Of a stretch of 64,000 nucleotides of DNA, positions 26,401-40,576 are shown piece after piece. The stretch lies in the NCBI GenBank assembly GCA_020055645.1, contig CM034548.1:23982201-24046200 (forward strand), given 5' to 3'. Under the pieces are notes generated by a model, which did no database searches, was not told the DNA's origin, and was given only the letters and a program-made list of their open reading frames with translations. The position numbers and the translations under genes are program-made. Each line of letters opens with the position of its first letter. Position 1 is the stretch's first letter. The DNA is from Tomocerus qinae (taxonomy: Eukaryota; Arthropoda; Collembola; Entomobryomorpha; Tomoceridae).

Positions 26401-29400
26401 TGCATGTTTTGGTTCGGCTCGGCTGGCATTGAGGTAAAGTCGTATCTAGATTGGCACGGGGCTGCACAAAATACGTATTTTCTATGGTTGTTGTCCCTGA
26501 TTTTGAGAGAGGACGAGATTCACTGTAGCTTGGACAAACGCCACTAGAATTAAAATTAATGGCCCAATACTATATATACCATAGATACCTACTTGCACGC
26601 TTTATTGTTTAATGCCACTTTTGCAAAAAGCAAAGCCAACTTGGATGATTTTGCAATAAAACCAGTTGAAAATCGTCGAAATCAATTTCGTCGACTTAGG
26701 AATAGGTAGTTTATGTTACAAGTTAAAACTCCTACCTAGTACTTGCTTTAAAATGCGAATGTAGTTTGTTTTGCGGTGATTTACCATGAAATGTACAGAA
26801 AGGGCAAGCTGGTGCCGCAAGGATGTAACTCAGCCCACCTATTCGTGCTTCACTATAAGCATCTATTTTCTATGTGGTGCAAATGAAATGAGATTAGTAG
26901 GTGCACAATGTGTAAGCCATATAATAGAAAGCAAAGAAGACTATAGAATTAAATCCCCTAAAACAATGCAATGTAAAACTGTAACATACCATAGTAACAT
27001 AACTATGTGATGTGCGTTTGGGATTACATACTGTGTTACGGATTATGGGAGTGAATGAGAAAAGAGTAATAAATGTTATTAAATATCCTCACAAAGCACG
27101 GTACGTAATAACATTAATTATTTTCAATGTTCACCTAGGCAGAGTACCTACAAAAGATTGTTATGATTATGAGTTAGTTGGTCAAATGTGGAAAAGTCAT
27201 AGTTCATGGAACATTATTTTACTTAGCATTACAAATATACTTCGAATTAGTTCACTCTCGGGATTGAATAATTTTTCACACAAGTGTGACTCGGAAAATT
27301 ATTCTCATCGAATAATTCACCCTAATTTTTAATGCTAAAAATGCAAAATTCAAATAAAATTGATAACCGTGGATAAACATACATGTACAAACAATGAACT
27401 ATTTTCTGTGCCACCTTTCATTCCTTATACAAATAATATCTGCCAACTTTTTTAAACAAGTATGAGAAATTAAATAGTTTGAAGATTTTTTGAAACGATA
27501 TTACTCTCTCTTAATTATTCTGCCAATCCAATGTATTTATCTGCAAAGTGGATCTTTAGTGAACTAAATCGCGATTTGAGATTGCTTTCAACATTCTGTA
27601 GTAAGTTTGCTAATTTTGCAATCATGTATCGTAATTGAGTATTTAGTACGCTATTAGCAAGTAGCGATATTTTAATTACGGAGGATTCTAATTTTCAACT
27701 TAATGACTCATTGCACTTAACCTGGTGAGGAATTGAGGATGTGTGAATAATTTACTTTCCGGAAAGCAATTAATTGTCTTTGCAAAGTAAATGGCAAGTA
27801 GCCGAATGAAGGACGACACTTAATTGCCGTAGATACATTAAGTAGGTACATTGTGTGTCAATAAAGGTAACAGTGCAGCACTCAACCAATACTAATGTAT
27901 TATTGGTACTAAATACTAGTAATATTGCTAATTAAGGCTAAATTAGTGTTAAATTAGTGTAAATAATTTTCCATGCGAACATTGATGTGCAAAACTGAGA
28001 AATGACTAGGACCTAATTGCTTGAGATGGCAAGTGTTAATTTCCACACGTGTATAATATTATTGCTAAGAGATTGCACAGCCTATTTGGTATTTTCAACT
28101 GAAGAGTCAGTGAAGAGGCAATAATGGAGAAAATGAAAAGGAATCCCATACTATTTTAGACAGTGTCAGATTAGGTTAAGTCATATCTAGTCAGACTGAA
28201 CTTAACAAAATCAGAGACGTATGTATAATATTATTATGTCGTATCTGTAGAAAGTATGGATTGAATGTAGATGGACTACTTAGAGACAGTGAACCAAACC
28301 AATAGGAACCAACACGGAGGCATTAGCATGCAAACAATACGCGTCTGCCTGATTATAAGTCTATGCACTCAAGGTTTGCTTTCATTTCAGTTCAGTCAGT
28401 CTTCAATCAGAATCAGAGTTAGTGAACTAAGCTCAAGTCCAATCTACGCCAAGTCACACCCAGCTAAAATAAGGCACAAGAGAATCTATTTTATGCATCA
28501 TTCCATCTAGCCATGCATTTACACACATCTACAAAAACTGCCAGGTAGATAAACCAAATACGAAGCATGTTCCCACTACTTCAATCTCTACACTCGAACT
28601 ACAAGCAAGAAAACTTGCAGATACGGCCAAAAAGCATTCTGTCAAATCTCTCTATTGGTCATTAGTGCTTTGTTAGCATTTATCCTTACGATAGCTACTG
28701 CAAAAATCATATGCTAACCATATCAGAATAATCTAATAGTTAAATAAGTTGTAATAACAATTTAGACACATTAATTTCCAATTTCATGAATCTTTATAGT
28801 ATGAAATAACCGAATTAGGGAAATTCGACACGCAAGTCTGTCTCAAGTGAAAATCTAAATAAAACACCTTCACTTATTTATTTCATATTTCGAGGACATA
28901 GTAAATATACAATATCGCGAAATATTTCCACAATTTCAGCTATCTATTTGCAAGAAATAATTCATGTATAGCATGTCTGTTTAAAAGTAAAATTTAGTTA
29001 GCACTAGTTAGCAGTAGACATAATAATAACAATATTAGCATAGGTAGCCGTGTGGTGATGTGCATAACTCGAAAACGAACTGTGAACAGACAGCAGAGCG
29101 TAATAAAATGAAATATACTAGCTTTGCTTAGTTTACTCTTTCACGGCTACAGATATTTGTTTGATAGTCTAGTGGTAGTGTTTATTATCGTATTTATTTG
29201 ATTGTGGTCACGCTCACGCTTTGCTACAAAATTGTATTATGCTGACAGATTCAGTTAATTTAGCAAAAAATAAATGAAAGGGAGCTCTGGGCTCTCCAAC
29301 TGTTGTAACGTGGTGCAAAGCTTCGTGTAATTTGTTATTTAGTTGCTAATCTAGGAATATAAGGGAGTTCATGTATACCATTTAATGAAGTTTAGTACAC

Positions 29401-30240
29401 GTAATAAACTCCATATCTCGAAACGAGCATAATTCTACACTGCAGTAGAGCATCCTCAAGCCTTCAAAATATACTCCAAATAATATTATTTCAAGTTCCG
29501 ACTTTCTCTGTTATGAACCTTTGTGAAATAAAGAGAGCTCTCCTGAATACTCTAGTGGAAAATTAGGCGATTTTATCATAGCGAGACCTCGGAGGAACCT
29601 TGCATATCTAAATCCCTATATAGACAGCTGACTCCTCATCGCCCAACGTACAATTGAATTGGCTATAAGCAAACCCCTGACATTGTTTCCAAAAATTGTC
29701 AATTTAAGTAGATAGTGAGCTAATGAAGTACGTGCGCACTATATTAGCTCACTGTTACGAATCCAATAATTATAACAAAAGATCTTCTGGACGGTAATAA
29801 TTATTTTTAAAATTGGAAAAGTAAACTCGCAAAATGAACGACAAAATTCAAATATCATTCCTCTCAAGGACATCAAGGAGTTGTCATTTATTTCTAAAAT
29901 TCAAAATATTGCCCAGGAGCAGAGCAATCTTATTGCCATTAATTTAGTAGCAATTAAGTAATGCTACATCTAGAGTTTTGGAGGCAGTGATACATAAAAA
30001 GGCAAAGTGGGGGCAATTTGAAGTTCATTTCCTGGTAAATAAGGTTAGCTAGTATCTGTAACTTTGTGCTGAGGTATTTGGCTTAAAATTACATTTCAAT
30101 AAAAGGGTTTGGTATAGAGTGGAATGCTAAATAGAATAGGATATTGTTGTAGAAGCAATATGCAGGAGTCGAGGGAGCAAGTGTTATTTGGACTTTATTG
30201 AGTTTATGCCAATATAAAGTGGAGAAGGGTTTGGAGTATT
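17481..30240. other. Gene-poor spacer, middle third
   Basis: No recognisable gene. Weakly 10-bp-periodic tracts occur at about 17484-17550 (CAACTCAA-like), 21134-21170 (ACTCAAAGTC-like), 22555-22612 (TTGGTTTGAC-like) and 28381-28470 (CAAGTCCAAT-like). The remainder is AT-rich DNA in which I see no motif. Confidence 0.45.
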
Positions 30241-33200
30241 GGAGGAGTGTGATGATCACCAGCTTGAAGGCTCCCGTCTTTTTCCTCTGGTTTCGTTTGT
30301 TTCTCTTTGATTAGCTTATAGTGTTGCCTTTGGTCCTGGAGTTGAGCTCCAACCTACATTTGACGTAGTCCAACTCAGCGAAATAGACTGTTTCATTTGA
30401 TTTTGGCTTTATACATAAATACATTCATTTACTACGCGATTGTCACGGCTGACCACAAGGCTTCCAGGCAAGCCAATTGGATTGAAATAAATTGCATGGT
30501 GGAGTATCTATCTACCCCATCAATGTTTATATGTTTTGGGCTCTGTTGATATTCCGGAATGAGGATATGAGAACAGGGCATTAAAACTTAAGAAGCTCTT
30601 ACCTCTATATACGATCTGGGGGCAAATCCATAAAAACTACATATAGATAGCTACCTTTCTTCCGATCACTTTATCCCGGAAGAGTTCGATCTGAGTCCAA
30701 CATAGACAAAAACATCATCTTTGTTCCTAATGATCTGTTTAACTTTATACTTAGGAGGAAAAGTATCGAAAGATCTTTAAATGCATTCCTACCCAAGAAA
30801 TGTAATAAAATGTCCATTCTCCCTCCTACGTTAGTGAAATAGATACCTGCTTGGAACTTGCTACTCAAAAAACGTTGATACTATTGTCTGTCTAATGGAT
30901 AAGATAAAATATCATTAAATATAAATTTTTTATAGTTCAAATGTTAAAATTTATTTGTAAAGCAATTAAATTGCAGAAATCGTAATGTTATATACTATAT
31001 AGCTTCTCTAAATGTTTTTCTCAGTGAAATAAATGCGAGAAAATATTTAGGTAACAAAAACATTATCTTTTAAACAATGAAAATATTTGTTACAAAACGA
31101 AACCAAATATTATCGTAGTAATTGCAACAAAGTTTTGCCTTTTTGCTCTATTGACTATCCAAACAGGCCGCAGGCCAAAATTTTTCATCGTTACAAAATA
31201 CACGTTACACATGAGGAAAATGTAACTTTGGCCACATCTCGTATGCCGTAGTCTTATTTGGAGTTGTTACGAGATATTTTGGGCTGATTTCATGAATAGG
31301 TACACCGTCTATTTCATTTGCAATGTAATTGTAAATTATAGACCCTGTTTCGTAAACATCACAGGACACAACTAACCTGTCAAGTTAACTTATATAAAGT
31401 ATTATTGCAGGTTATATCAATTTATTGCAGTCATCAATTCAGTGCCTACAGAGTATAAAATATACCAGGAAAGATACAGGATTCATAATTACACTAGATG
31501 GAAGTCACTCGAGTAGAATAGATGATTAGCCATAAAGCGGACTAAAATTTCTCTGCCAAAGCAGCATTCTCTGAATTGAAATAACTTAGTATTTTACAGT
31601 AAAGATCGGTTGACAAAATGCAAGCATTTAGAGGGGGCACGGGCCGCCCTAAATTCTGAGAAAAAGATTTGTTTGTTAAAAAAGCGTAAAAATCAAAAAA
31701 ATTTAATAACCGTGTCTTTTTTACTTTTACTTTTTCCTAAATTCAAATATGCTTTATATTGAAAATAATTGTAGGTACTTTTTATAACACAATTCTTAAT
31801 ATCACCATCATTATTTACCTCTCGTGGGAAAGAATATTATGCATACTTTAAAAGAATAAATGATTTGGTATATTATCAAGCACTACGTTTGTAATATTAA
31901 GATGGGATGGAATTTTTCTCTAATATTTTTTGCAGAAGACGTAAACATTGTTCGTAATCTACATAATGATATACTTATATTATAAGTGGAAATGGTAGTA
32001 GAGTGGTTTTTTGCAGACGCTGACTTTCCCTGGATCGCGATAATCCCAAGGGAGGATATAGGGCTAGGGAAAGACGAGAAGATTTAGTTTCTGAAAATTA
32101 GGAAAATGAGCTTAACTTGTGAGGGAGGTCTGTAATTTATTCATTTTTACACGTCGTCTAGCAGATATATTAACAATTAGAGGAGAGATCTTTTAGGTGT
32201 GGAAATGACAATGTGGAAGAATAATGATGGCTGGTTGCAGAAGTCCTTAAAAATGTTTTCTTTGGTTCCTGTTTAAGATGGGTGTGTGTCTATCTCTGAA
32301 AAAACAAGTTAAGTCAGGTAATGATATTATTTGTAGGTTGTTCAATTTAGTTGGACTAGTAAATATATTTGGAGTGGAGAGCTGAGGTTGAGTTTGAGCC
32401 ATAACATTCAACATTAGGATGAGAATCTGCTCTACGAGATCTGCAATCATAATAAACAAGGAGAGCTCCGGATTTCGTAGTCCCTTTTCCTCCTCAATCT
32501 TCATCTATCTGAAGACGAAGCTCGTGAGCTCTGACAAGATGCTACCTATTTGGTAACCTCAACAAACAGACACTGTGTACTTACATACATTACTATAGGT
32601 TCATCAGCTAGAGCATGTTCAGAGTCACACGAGAATGCGGACTATTACTCAGGAAAACTGAGCTGAGCACAACACTTTAGAGCTGAATGGAAAGTTCAAC
32701 AAAGTGACATACAATGCCTATATATTTAATACCTTATGCATTGAGTTGGTTAATGTCACTGCCTAGACCGAACCTGCTTGCTGACTCCTGGTTGTTATGT
32801 CATCTCAGTAAATATAAAGACTGCAAAGGCTATGTATGCATAATTCTGAACGTTGCTAATGTAATCCATACTGTAGAGGTTGAAAGTTTAAAAGAGGAAA
32901 CGTGTGCACAACATAACATAACAACTCATCTTCCCCCCGACATTTGCAAACTACTCACACACAACTCAACAAGATCGAACTACATATATACCTTCACTAT
33001 ATTCCTGGCATTGGCACAATATTATTTGCATTGAACTATTAGCTAAGAAGCAGAAAGTCGTAAAACTTTCCTGTACAACTTCAGCTTTTAGCACGGAGAA
33101 TTATAGAATAAATAAAAGAGATCACCAGCTATTTGCTTACTTCAAAATCTAAACGCAACTCATTCACATCCGCCAGGTTACTATACTAGAGTGGCCGTAG

Positions 33201-34018
33201 TACTAGACTGCAGTAAGTGTATTATAATCTGGACCTAGCTTTTTATTTATGATATTATCCATTATGCAAATTATGGGCTCGTAAATCCCTTTGTTGAAAT
33301 GCAATTATCAGTCCCGTTCAATTCCTAACTTTGGTGATTAATATCAGCCAACTCAGTCCTTTCTTATTACTACAAAGATAAAGTCTTTTTTCAACGACCA
33401 AATCCATGGCAGTTCTTTCAATACCAACACAATCCAAATTGCAAGGTGATTAGATGCACTGAAAATCTGTTTTTCTGCATAGACACCTAATAATAGTTTT
33501 ATACTTACTGCAAACAATGGTACATGCATTCCTAGCTGGTGGCTATTGTCACTATTGGTACCAAGTGGGCATATGTCAAGGATGCAACTGGTTTACCGGC
33601 AACAATCGTTACGATCTTTACGTCTGCAGTAGAGCATTTCAATCTTTCGGATGATATACCCGAATCAAATTATTTTCAAACGGTAATTGCAGTTTAAAGC
33701 CTGAGAATAATATTTGTTATTAATCTTCAGGCGGAGACAGTAACGGAATGTGAATTGTCTAACTGTCTTTAACGCTACTGATGTTTCTCGAATTTCCATT
33801 TTACAATGACGGCATAGCAGGTGTATATTTTGACTCAAATAGTGAGTCTCTAATGTTTGCATGCATACCTAACGATTAACAGTTTCCTTCTTCTATAAAA
33901 CTCAGTGAACATAGGTAAAAATAACTGAACTTTTATTAAAGCTAATTCGAATATCATATTTGTTCCAAATTCATTTAAAAATTTGCAAAATTCAATTTTT
34001 CAAAAGCGAGTTATACCA

Positions 34019-34070
34019 ATCCGAATTGGCACGATTTAGCCTGATTTGGTCTGATTTCACCTGATTGCTT
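34019..34070. repeat. Degenerate decamer array (unit about CTGATTTGGT)
   Basis: Four to five 10-bp units in register: CCGAATTGGC, ACGATTTAGC, CTGATTTGGT, CTGATTTCAC and CTGATTGCTT. The consensus TGATTTGGTC is close to TGAATTGGAC, the reverse complement of the 8.0-kb array unit, so the two arrays look like one family in opposite orientations. Confidence 0.6.
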
Positions 34071-36280
34071 CAGCCCAAATTAAAATTAATTACAGCGGCC
34101 TAAAAACGTTTTTCGAGATGTCTAATAATTTAGGATATAATATATGAATCGTTTCAATGGAGATGGGCAATAATTTAGAGATAACACGAGCATCATACAA
34201 ACTTGGCCAGCCCTATTACAGCCTAGAGATTAGTAGTGACGTTGACGTTGACACCCTTTAAACAATTATATTTACAGTTCCAGCAGTCTATCAAACAGTA
34301 TGATATAATGAAGGCATTATTTCTGTCATTAAGTATACACCCCCATGAAAGATAATCAAAGATGTACCTAAGGATTTAAAAACGACTACTGGGAAGATTT
34401 TATTACCTTGGGAAGCCAATTGAAAGAATTTCTTTTGTGTGGAGTTAGTATGAAAGACTTGTGAGTGTCATCCACAAGTATTTGATTATGTAAAAACTAA
34501 ATTACATGTAAGATGTGATGAACTGATATTAAATTGATGTGGTAGGTAATAAATAACGCTAAGCTTGGTAGTTTGCCATTATCGCTAGAGGTATTAAGGA
34601 GTAGATAGAATAATGAAGAAAGTTATTGCCTAGCAATAGTAATAATAAGCCAAACATGTTGGCTACACCTTTCTGTCTGGACACATTTGCTCACTCACAC
34701 AACACATATAAAGCGTTAGTTGTGCAAATTGTGTACGACGACGATAAGTTTACCTTTCCAATGTAAAAAGACATGTGTAACTATAAACGTTTTGTTAGTG
34801 ACATACCTAGCTATTATATAACTAGTATAACCTTCGCAGAAGGATTATTAGTAACATGATAATATGTTGCAGGGCCAAATATTTACTTTGGTAGACATTG
34901 TTCGTTTCATTGCCTCTGTATGTGATAAAGATTATTGCCTGTTGCAGAATCGTTTTATTGTACTTATTGTACTTTCATCATCCATTCATCACGCCACAGG
35001 AAAATCCAGGGACATTATTTTCCTCATACCGAAAAATTACAACCAGTCGAGGTCTGAGCTACTACTTGAAGTATTACTTTCCTCGGTACATCTTAAATCA
35101 TTTTCTGTTGTTAAGTAATTTATTTAATAGAAACAGCATGTAAATGGCCTGAGAGTCTTCAAACTTCTGAAATTTAACTTCCGCCTGTTTCAAAGAAACC
35201 CCAAATTTATTTTAAAATTTTATTTCTTTTTACAGTCATTCTATTTTTAGTTTACATTCCACCTGCCTTGTGCTTGTTTCAAAAAATTGCCTTGTAACGT
35301 AAGTCATGTTACTAAAATACTCAAGATGCGTGCATTTTTTATTATTGGCAGTTGTTTTATTCAGCTGAAAGAGCTAGGTACTATAGTACACACAATAACT
35401 ACGCCATTTTGCCAACTACGAATCTGTTTCAATTTTCATGTCAGTTCTTCTTCAAAAGCCAAGTCAAAGAGGTTTGTATTGACCTAAAAGTAAAATCAAA
35501 TCAAAGACCGAAAGTACTTTTATGACTAAACTGAGTTATTTAGTAAAAACTTCGCTATCACATATCCTCGTGAAATTGTTCGTCTGGATGTACAAGTTTT
35601 TCAGTGTGGGTATACGTATACAAATGGAGAGCAAATGTCAATACACTTATCCATGCAGGTATATCTCCGAAGCAGCCCACTCAATTTCGGTTAAATATAT
35701 CAGTGCAACAAAGTTTTTAGTCGACCCTAAGTAACAGTGACTTTTGGATATCTTACTACTTACATTTTTTATACATAATGCTGTGAAATACACACATGTA
35801 CATATACCTATAGTAGTTTTCACCGCAGATAGTCGCACAATGTCCAGATAACATGTTCACCAATTTGAGTGAGTTCTGCGGTGAATCATCAAGAGATTTA
35901 AGTACCTACGTTTGGGAAATCCAAAACGATGACTGCATTGTCTATTTGTACTTACGGGCAAACTTCTCAAGATAAAATTGGAAGAACACTTGGGTGAACA
36001 GTTAAGCATTGTTGAAATAATATGTTTCCATTATTGCCAATGTTGGATCACAGTCCCATATTTGTACAGAGTGAGTAGTTAGAAGGATATGATGGCACTT
36101 ACCCGACAAAACAAACAAAGACGAGTGATTTTAGTTGCTTTTTACACAAAGGTCTCATGACTTTTTGTATTGATATTTTTGGAATAACTTCTTAGCTACT
36201 AAAATGGATTTTTCTTATGCTCATCTTACAGAAGTTGCAATCTAGCAAATTCTGAAATAAGCAAATATAATCTGGTTTAA

Positions 36281-36320
36281 AAGGTAGGTCGTAGTTAGGT
36301 AAAGTAGGTCAAATCAAATT
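36281..36320. repeat. Degenerate 10-bp periodic tract, GTAGGTC-type
   Basis: Units AAGGTAGGTC, GTAGTTAGGT, AAAGTAGGTC and AAATCAAATT follow each other in 10-bp register. Short and eroded. Confidence 0.4.
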
Positions 36321-39300
36321 AGCAAAGAAGCCAAGATTGTCAAAGAGTAAATACTGCCAATTGAAAAATGTTTCATCTTTTATTCAACATTTATTCTTTT
36401 TTTATGCAGCTGTTTTGTGTCAATAATGTAACGGCCCATGGTAATGAAATTTCATGCAAATGATGTAGTTCCAAAGATGTGAAGCATTGTAATTGTAGCT
36501 TTAGTAAAAAAATCTATCTATCTCGTTAGTGCTTAATAGCAGAATATAAGCAGGATATAAAATTATTTGAAAATAAAACTTGCAGATTTTTTGTAACAAG
36601 TATTTATTTTATGAATATACTGGGCGTTTAAAACTTTTTTTTACAACAAACTTCCCTATTTGGAAAATAGTTATGATGTGTAGCTAGTAAGCTAGAATGT
36701 GTGCCTTATAAATGTTTTTCAAGGATGGCATGGTTTTCCTTTTTGTTGACGAATTGACTTTTACTGAAGAAATCTGGAACATTTTGATGAACGCTTTGAT
36801 TTTTAACCTGTCTTGGTAGTTCAAGTAATCTAAGAAAAGTTTCATTTAAAATAGTTTCATGTTGCTCTCTTCCGCATATGTCTCTCTTCACAGTGTAGTA
36901 TATCCAATAGGAATCAGGAATCCCATTCCACCAAGAATTAGCTATATGCATACACTTACTCATCATTTTGTCAACGAAGATTAATTTAAAAATTGAGCGA
37001 CAGATCAGATTAAATCTGTAAATAAGGTATTTGACATTTCTAGAAGCTATATGCTTCAGTTTACATAATTTATCCACATTACTTTCTGTGGAGTCTTCTC
37101 AAAGAATATTTCTGTAGCATGCTACACTGTATAGTACGTAGGTACATTAAATAGTTATGTACCTGCTCTAAGTCTTTTCCAAGAAATTGTAAAGTTTTGT
37201 AGCCGCAAAGTTTGTTCATTTGTATCATGGTACTTACTCCCTTGAGTGAATAGTAATTTCTAATTTTTGTAGGCAATATCATGATCTCTTATGAAATCAG
37301 AGCTTCTCAAATGTTGTGCATTAAATTGAAGTCTAAAGCCCATTAAAATGTTTTTGCTTGAAAACTTGCCGTAGGTAAGGAAACTATTTCTAAATAAGTA
37401 TTTAACAACTTCTTGTGTATATATTGTAAAAAGTATTGACTTCTTATGTCATAGTCTAAATTATCCCTACTATTTGTTTAACCGTGAAATAGAATTCCCA
37501 ACCATAGGTTAAGACTACATACAGTGTATTTGTGCGTCATGATTCTGCAGAACGTGCTTACTCAATGCAAGCGAAATATTTACATACAAAAATGACATTT
37601 TTATATTGCTATATGTCTTTCGTGTTCAACTTTTCTGAAGTCTGTTTAGAGAGTATGTTCTAGATAATTAGTGAGGGGCATTTGTGTGAGGATTAAGGTC
37701 TAATAGTAATGCTTAATCTAATAGTATAATATGGAATAGATAGTATGGGGTTATCCAAGGCAAAAGATGTTTAACTCTTGGAAATGCAATCAAACTTTTG
37801 AACAAACGAAGAGTATGGAACAGTGTGGCATTTGTACTTGACTTGAGAGAGTTTGGTTGCCCATTAGTCAACAAATTGTCTGTTCATCCCATTGTCAATT
37901 GGAGTAGGTAGTAATTATTATCTAGTATTCAGAGGATATCAATATCATTTAATCCACCACGAAACGCGAGATTATGTTCATTTAGTGAATAATTCAGAAT
38001 TACTGTTGGTTCAATTCAGTCAGTTATCTGATCTTGGCGAGGGAAAATAAAGTCGTGCATGCATACTAGTAGAAGCGAGTCCAAGTTACTATTTCCATGA
38101 TACTCTTGAATCCCTGTATAAGTTTGCAAAGTTTCCCTAGCAATTTCCACAGAAGATTATAATGGTCATGGAAGGATATTGCTCCAACTGATTGTGAATT
38201 GCCGTGAACTCTGGGGACATTGAAAGATCTAAGTGAGAAATTGTGCTCCATGTAATGATTGTGAGCCACGTAGGACTCCTGACTCTTGCGAAGTTTAGTA
38301 ACTCTAATTCACACTGTGGCCTGTGTAGAAATGAGTAATAATTTCTCCCATTCCAACTTTTAAAAGGTTAAACTCTGAACTTGTAGCACTAGCTTAGAAA
38401 TTGTCATGGCTAGAAACATATTTTTGTGCATATATAAGATAGTCGAAAGTATTCCACCTGGCAAAACAGAATGGCAAGAGTTCAAGATAATTTAGTCTAA
38501 ATGACTACTAAACAGTTGGCAATACAACTGTGACTAAACATTAAATCAAATATAAACATTTATTAATGGATTAAATCCACAAAGCGTTCTCTGCTTAGGA
38601 ATCCTTCAATGCATCACCCTATCTATTGGATTGTTGCAGTTATCACGCGTGCATTAATTATATAATGCTCATTATATCGTGTAGTATAACAGTAGTAGTG
38701 CTAGGGATATAATTGGAGATAACATAGCTAAATACTAGAGATTATTCTAGAGATAGTAGCAGCATCAAATTACTTCTCACTCTCGCAATCAGTCAATCAG
38801 TCATCCGAACGCTCTCATGCCTGACAGTGACAGTCCATTGAGTCTGCAGTCGTCCAGAGCGACTGTCCATCCTCTTCACACTCTTCCTCGCACTACATTT
38901 AAAGAACCTTTTTACTACAGGACTGAAGTGCGTTCGTTGCATGATTCTGATCTGTTCATTGTTCATTCCACGGGGAGACCCGAGAGACACTAATAAGACT
39001 CAGTCACTCCTATTGACAAAGAGAATTCTGGTGACAGTGCAATCCAAGCAACCCGCCCGGCAGCTCATTCCATTCTCGACGACAGTAAGTGAAAAGTTAA
39101 ACAATAAACTAGAATCATTTGGGATATTTCTCCTTCTCTCAACTCCACAACTCAAATGTGGGAGCATTACGTAAGTTCATGAAAGGACGAAACAACCCAA
39201 CGACTACAAACTCTCCCTACTTCAAAGACAAGTTAACATAACATCACATCCTCAATACAATACTACATCAACTCCAATAAACAGCTCTCACCACTTTTTA

Positions 39301-40530
39301 AGTACCAAACACTGACACTGCACTTTGACATTCAAGTACCCTCCTACACATTAATGAAGTTAAAAGGGAAACTATTTAAAATTTTAATAACCCTTTTTCT
39401 AACCTTTTCAAATATCTGTTTCATTAGAATCCTAATTTAAAATTCCCTATATAATTTTTTACAAAGCTTTTTTATGGACATGTAGAAATTGGAAGTCTCA
39501 ATGTAGGTATACAAATAATTTGGGAGACAGAGGATTTTTTTAAATATTGACATGGGAGGGTACACAGTACTAATTTTATCGTTGTTGACGATAAAGTATG
39601 CTTGTTATAAAGCGTGCTAACATTACATTCCTGGAGAAACGTATGTATTTGTGCACATACTGTGAAGACAGTAGGGAGCATCTGTAAGGCGATTGTTTGG
39701 AGACGTGGTGGACGGTCTGTCAAAAACAACTGAGGAAATTGCAGGACAATTATCTATATGGAATGAGAGAAATGCGAATGGGTCTCGCTGCGGACGTTAA
39801 GATACCTACATGCAATCATCACTTGATATTGCATCTTCTCTTTTTATCTCCGTATGTAATCTGCCATATAGGAAGTAGTTGGAGTGCACATAAACATTGC
39901 AGAAATGTCTAGGGCTTGTAACTACAGAACTCCTCCTCCTCCTCTGATCTCAGTCGCTATCGCTACCTTGATGTGCTTATGAGTTTGTAGTTCCTACAAT
40001 ATGCCTGTGGTTAGGGGATAATAGCTAAATGAAAAGGGAAGGAAGAGATCGACCTTATTTAGAATTTGGTATCTGTTGAATCATCAAAAGAACTAAGAAT
40101 GTAAAAGCCTTCGTAATCCAAGTCGACCGCAGACAAAGAGCTTCTAATTTCTAATAGTGAGAAGTGCCTATTACATACACGTTGGTTGACTTTGTTCTTT
40201 TCCTTTGCAGTGCTGGTGGAACTGGACTGGAGTAATCTGAATTAACTTGAAAATGACTGGAGAATCTAAGAGTTGTTGGCAATAATAAGATTGCCAATAC
40301 TGCTCGTCTCTGACAAGGAAGGAACATTTGGCTGAGTTGGCTGTCTATAGGTAATATCTGCGGAAATATTATTATTGCATTTCCTTGTATATAAGCTAAT
40401 TTAGTTTAGCATACTATAGTGTACAGAGTGTTGTACTAGCACAATAGAATTATTAAATGGCTCACCACTCACCGTCTTGCTATATAGGATTATTGTCAGT
40501 TATTCTGTCTTGGTAAAAGACCAACGTAAG

Positions 40531-40576
40531 TGAGTGAGTGAGTGAGTAGTTAAACTAGGGTCCTCTCTCTCTCTCT
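40531..40576. repeat. TGAG and CT microsatellites
   Basis: Four perfect TGAG units (40531-40547) are followed 16 bases later by a CT run (40563-40576). Confidence 0.8.

Larger units (their letters stand above)
30241..38780. other. Gene-poor spacer, right third
   Basis: About 30240-30530 is GC-richer than its surroundings and may be a decayed repeat, but I cannot assign it. The decamer array at 34019-34070 and a GTAGGTC-like tract at 36281-36320 lie here. The 123-codon open frame at 36706-37077 (minus) has no recognisable domain. Nothing else is seen. Confidence 0.45.

Noticed and set aside
27012-27332. 106-codon plus-strand frame in the spacer
   Set aside because: The composition is that of translated AT-rich DNA and no motif is visible.
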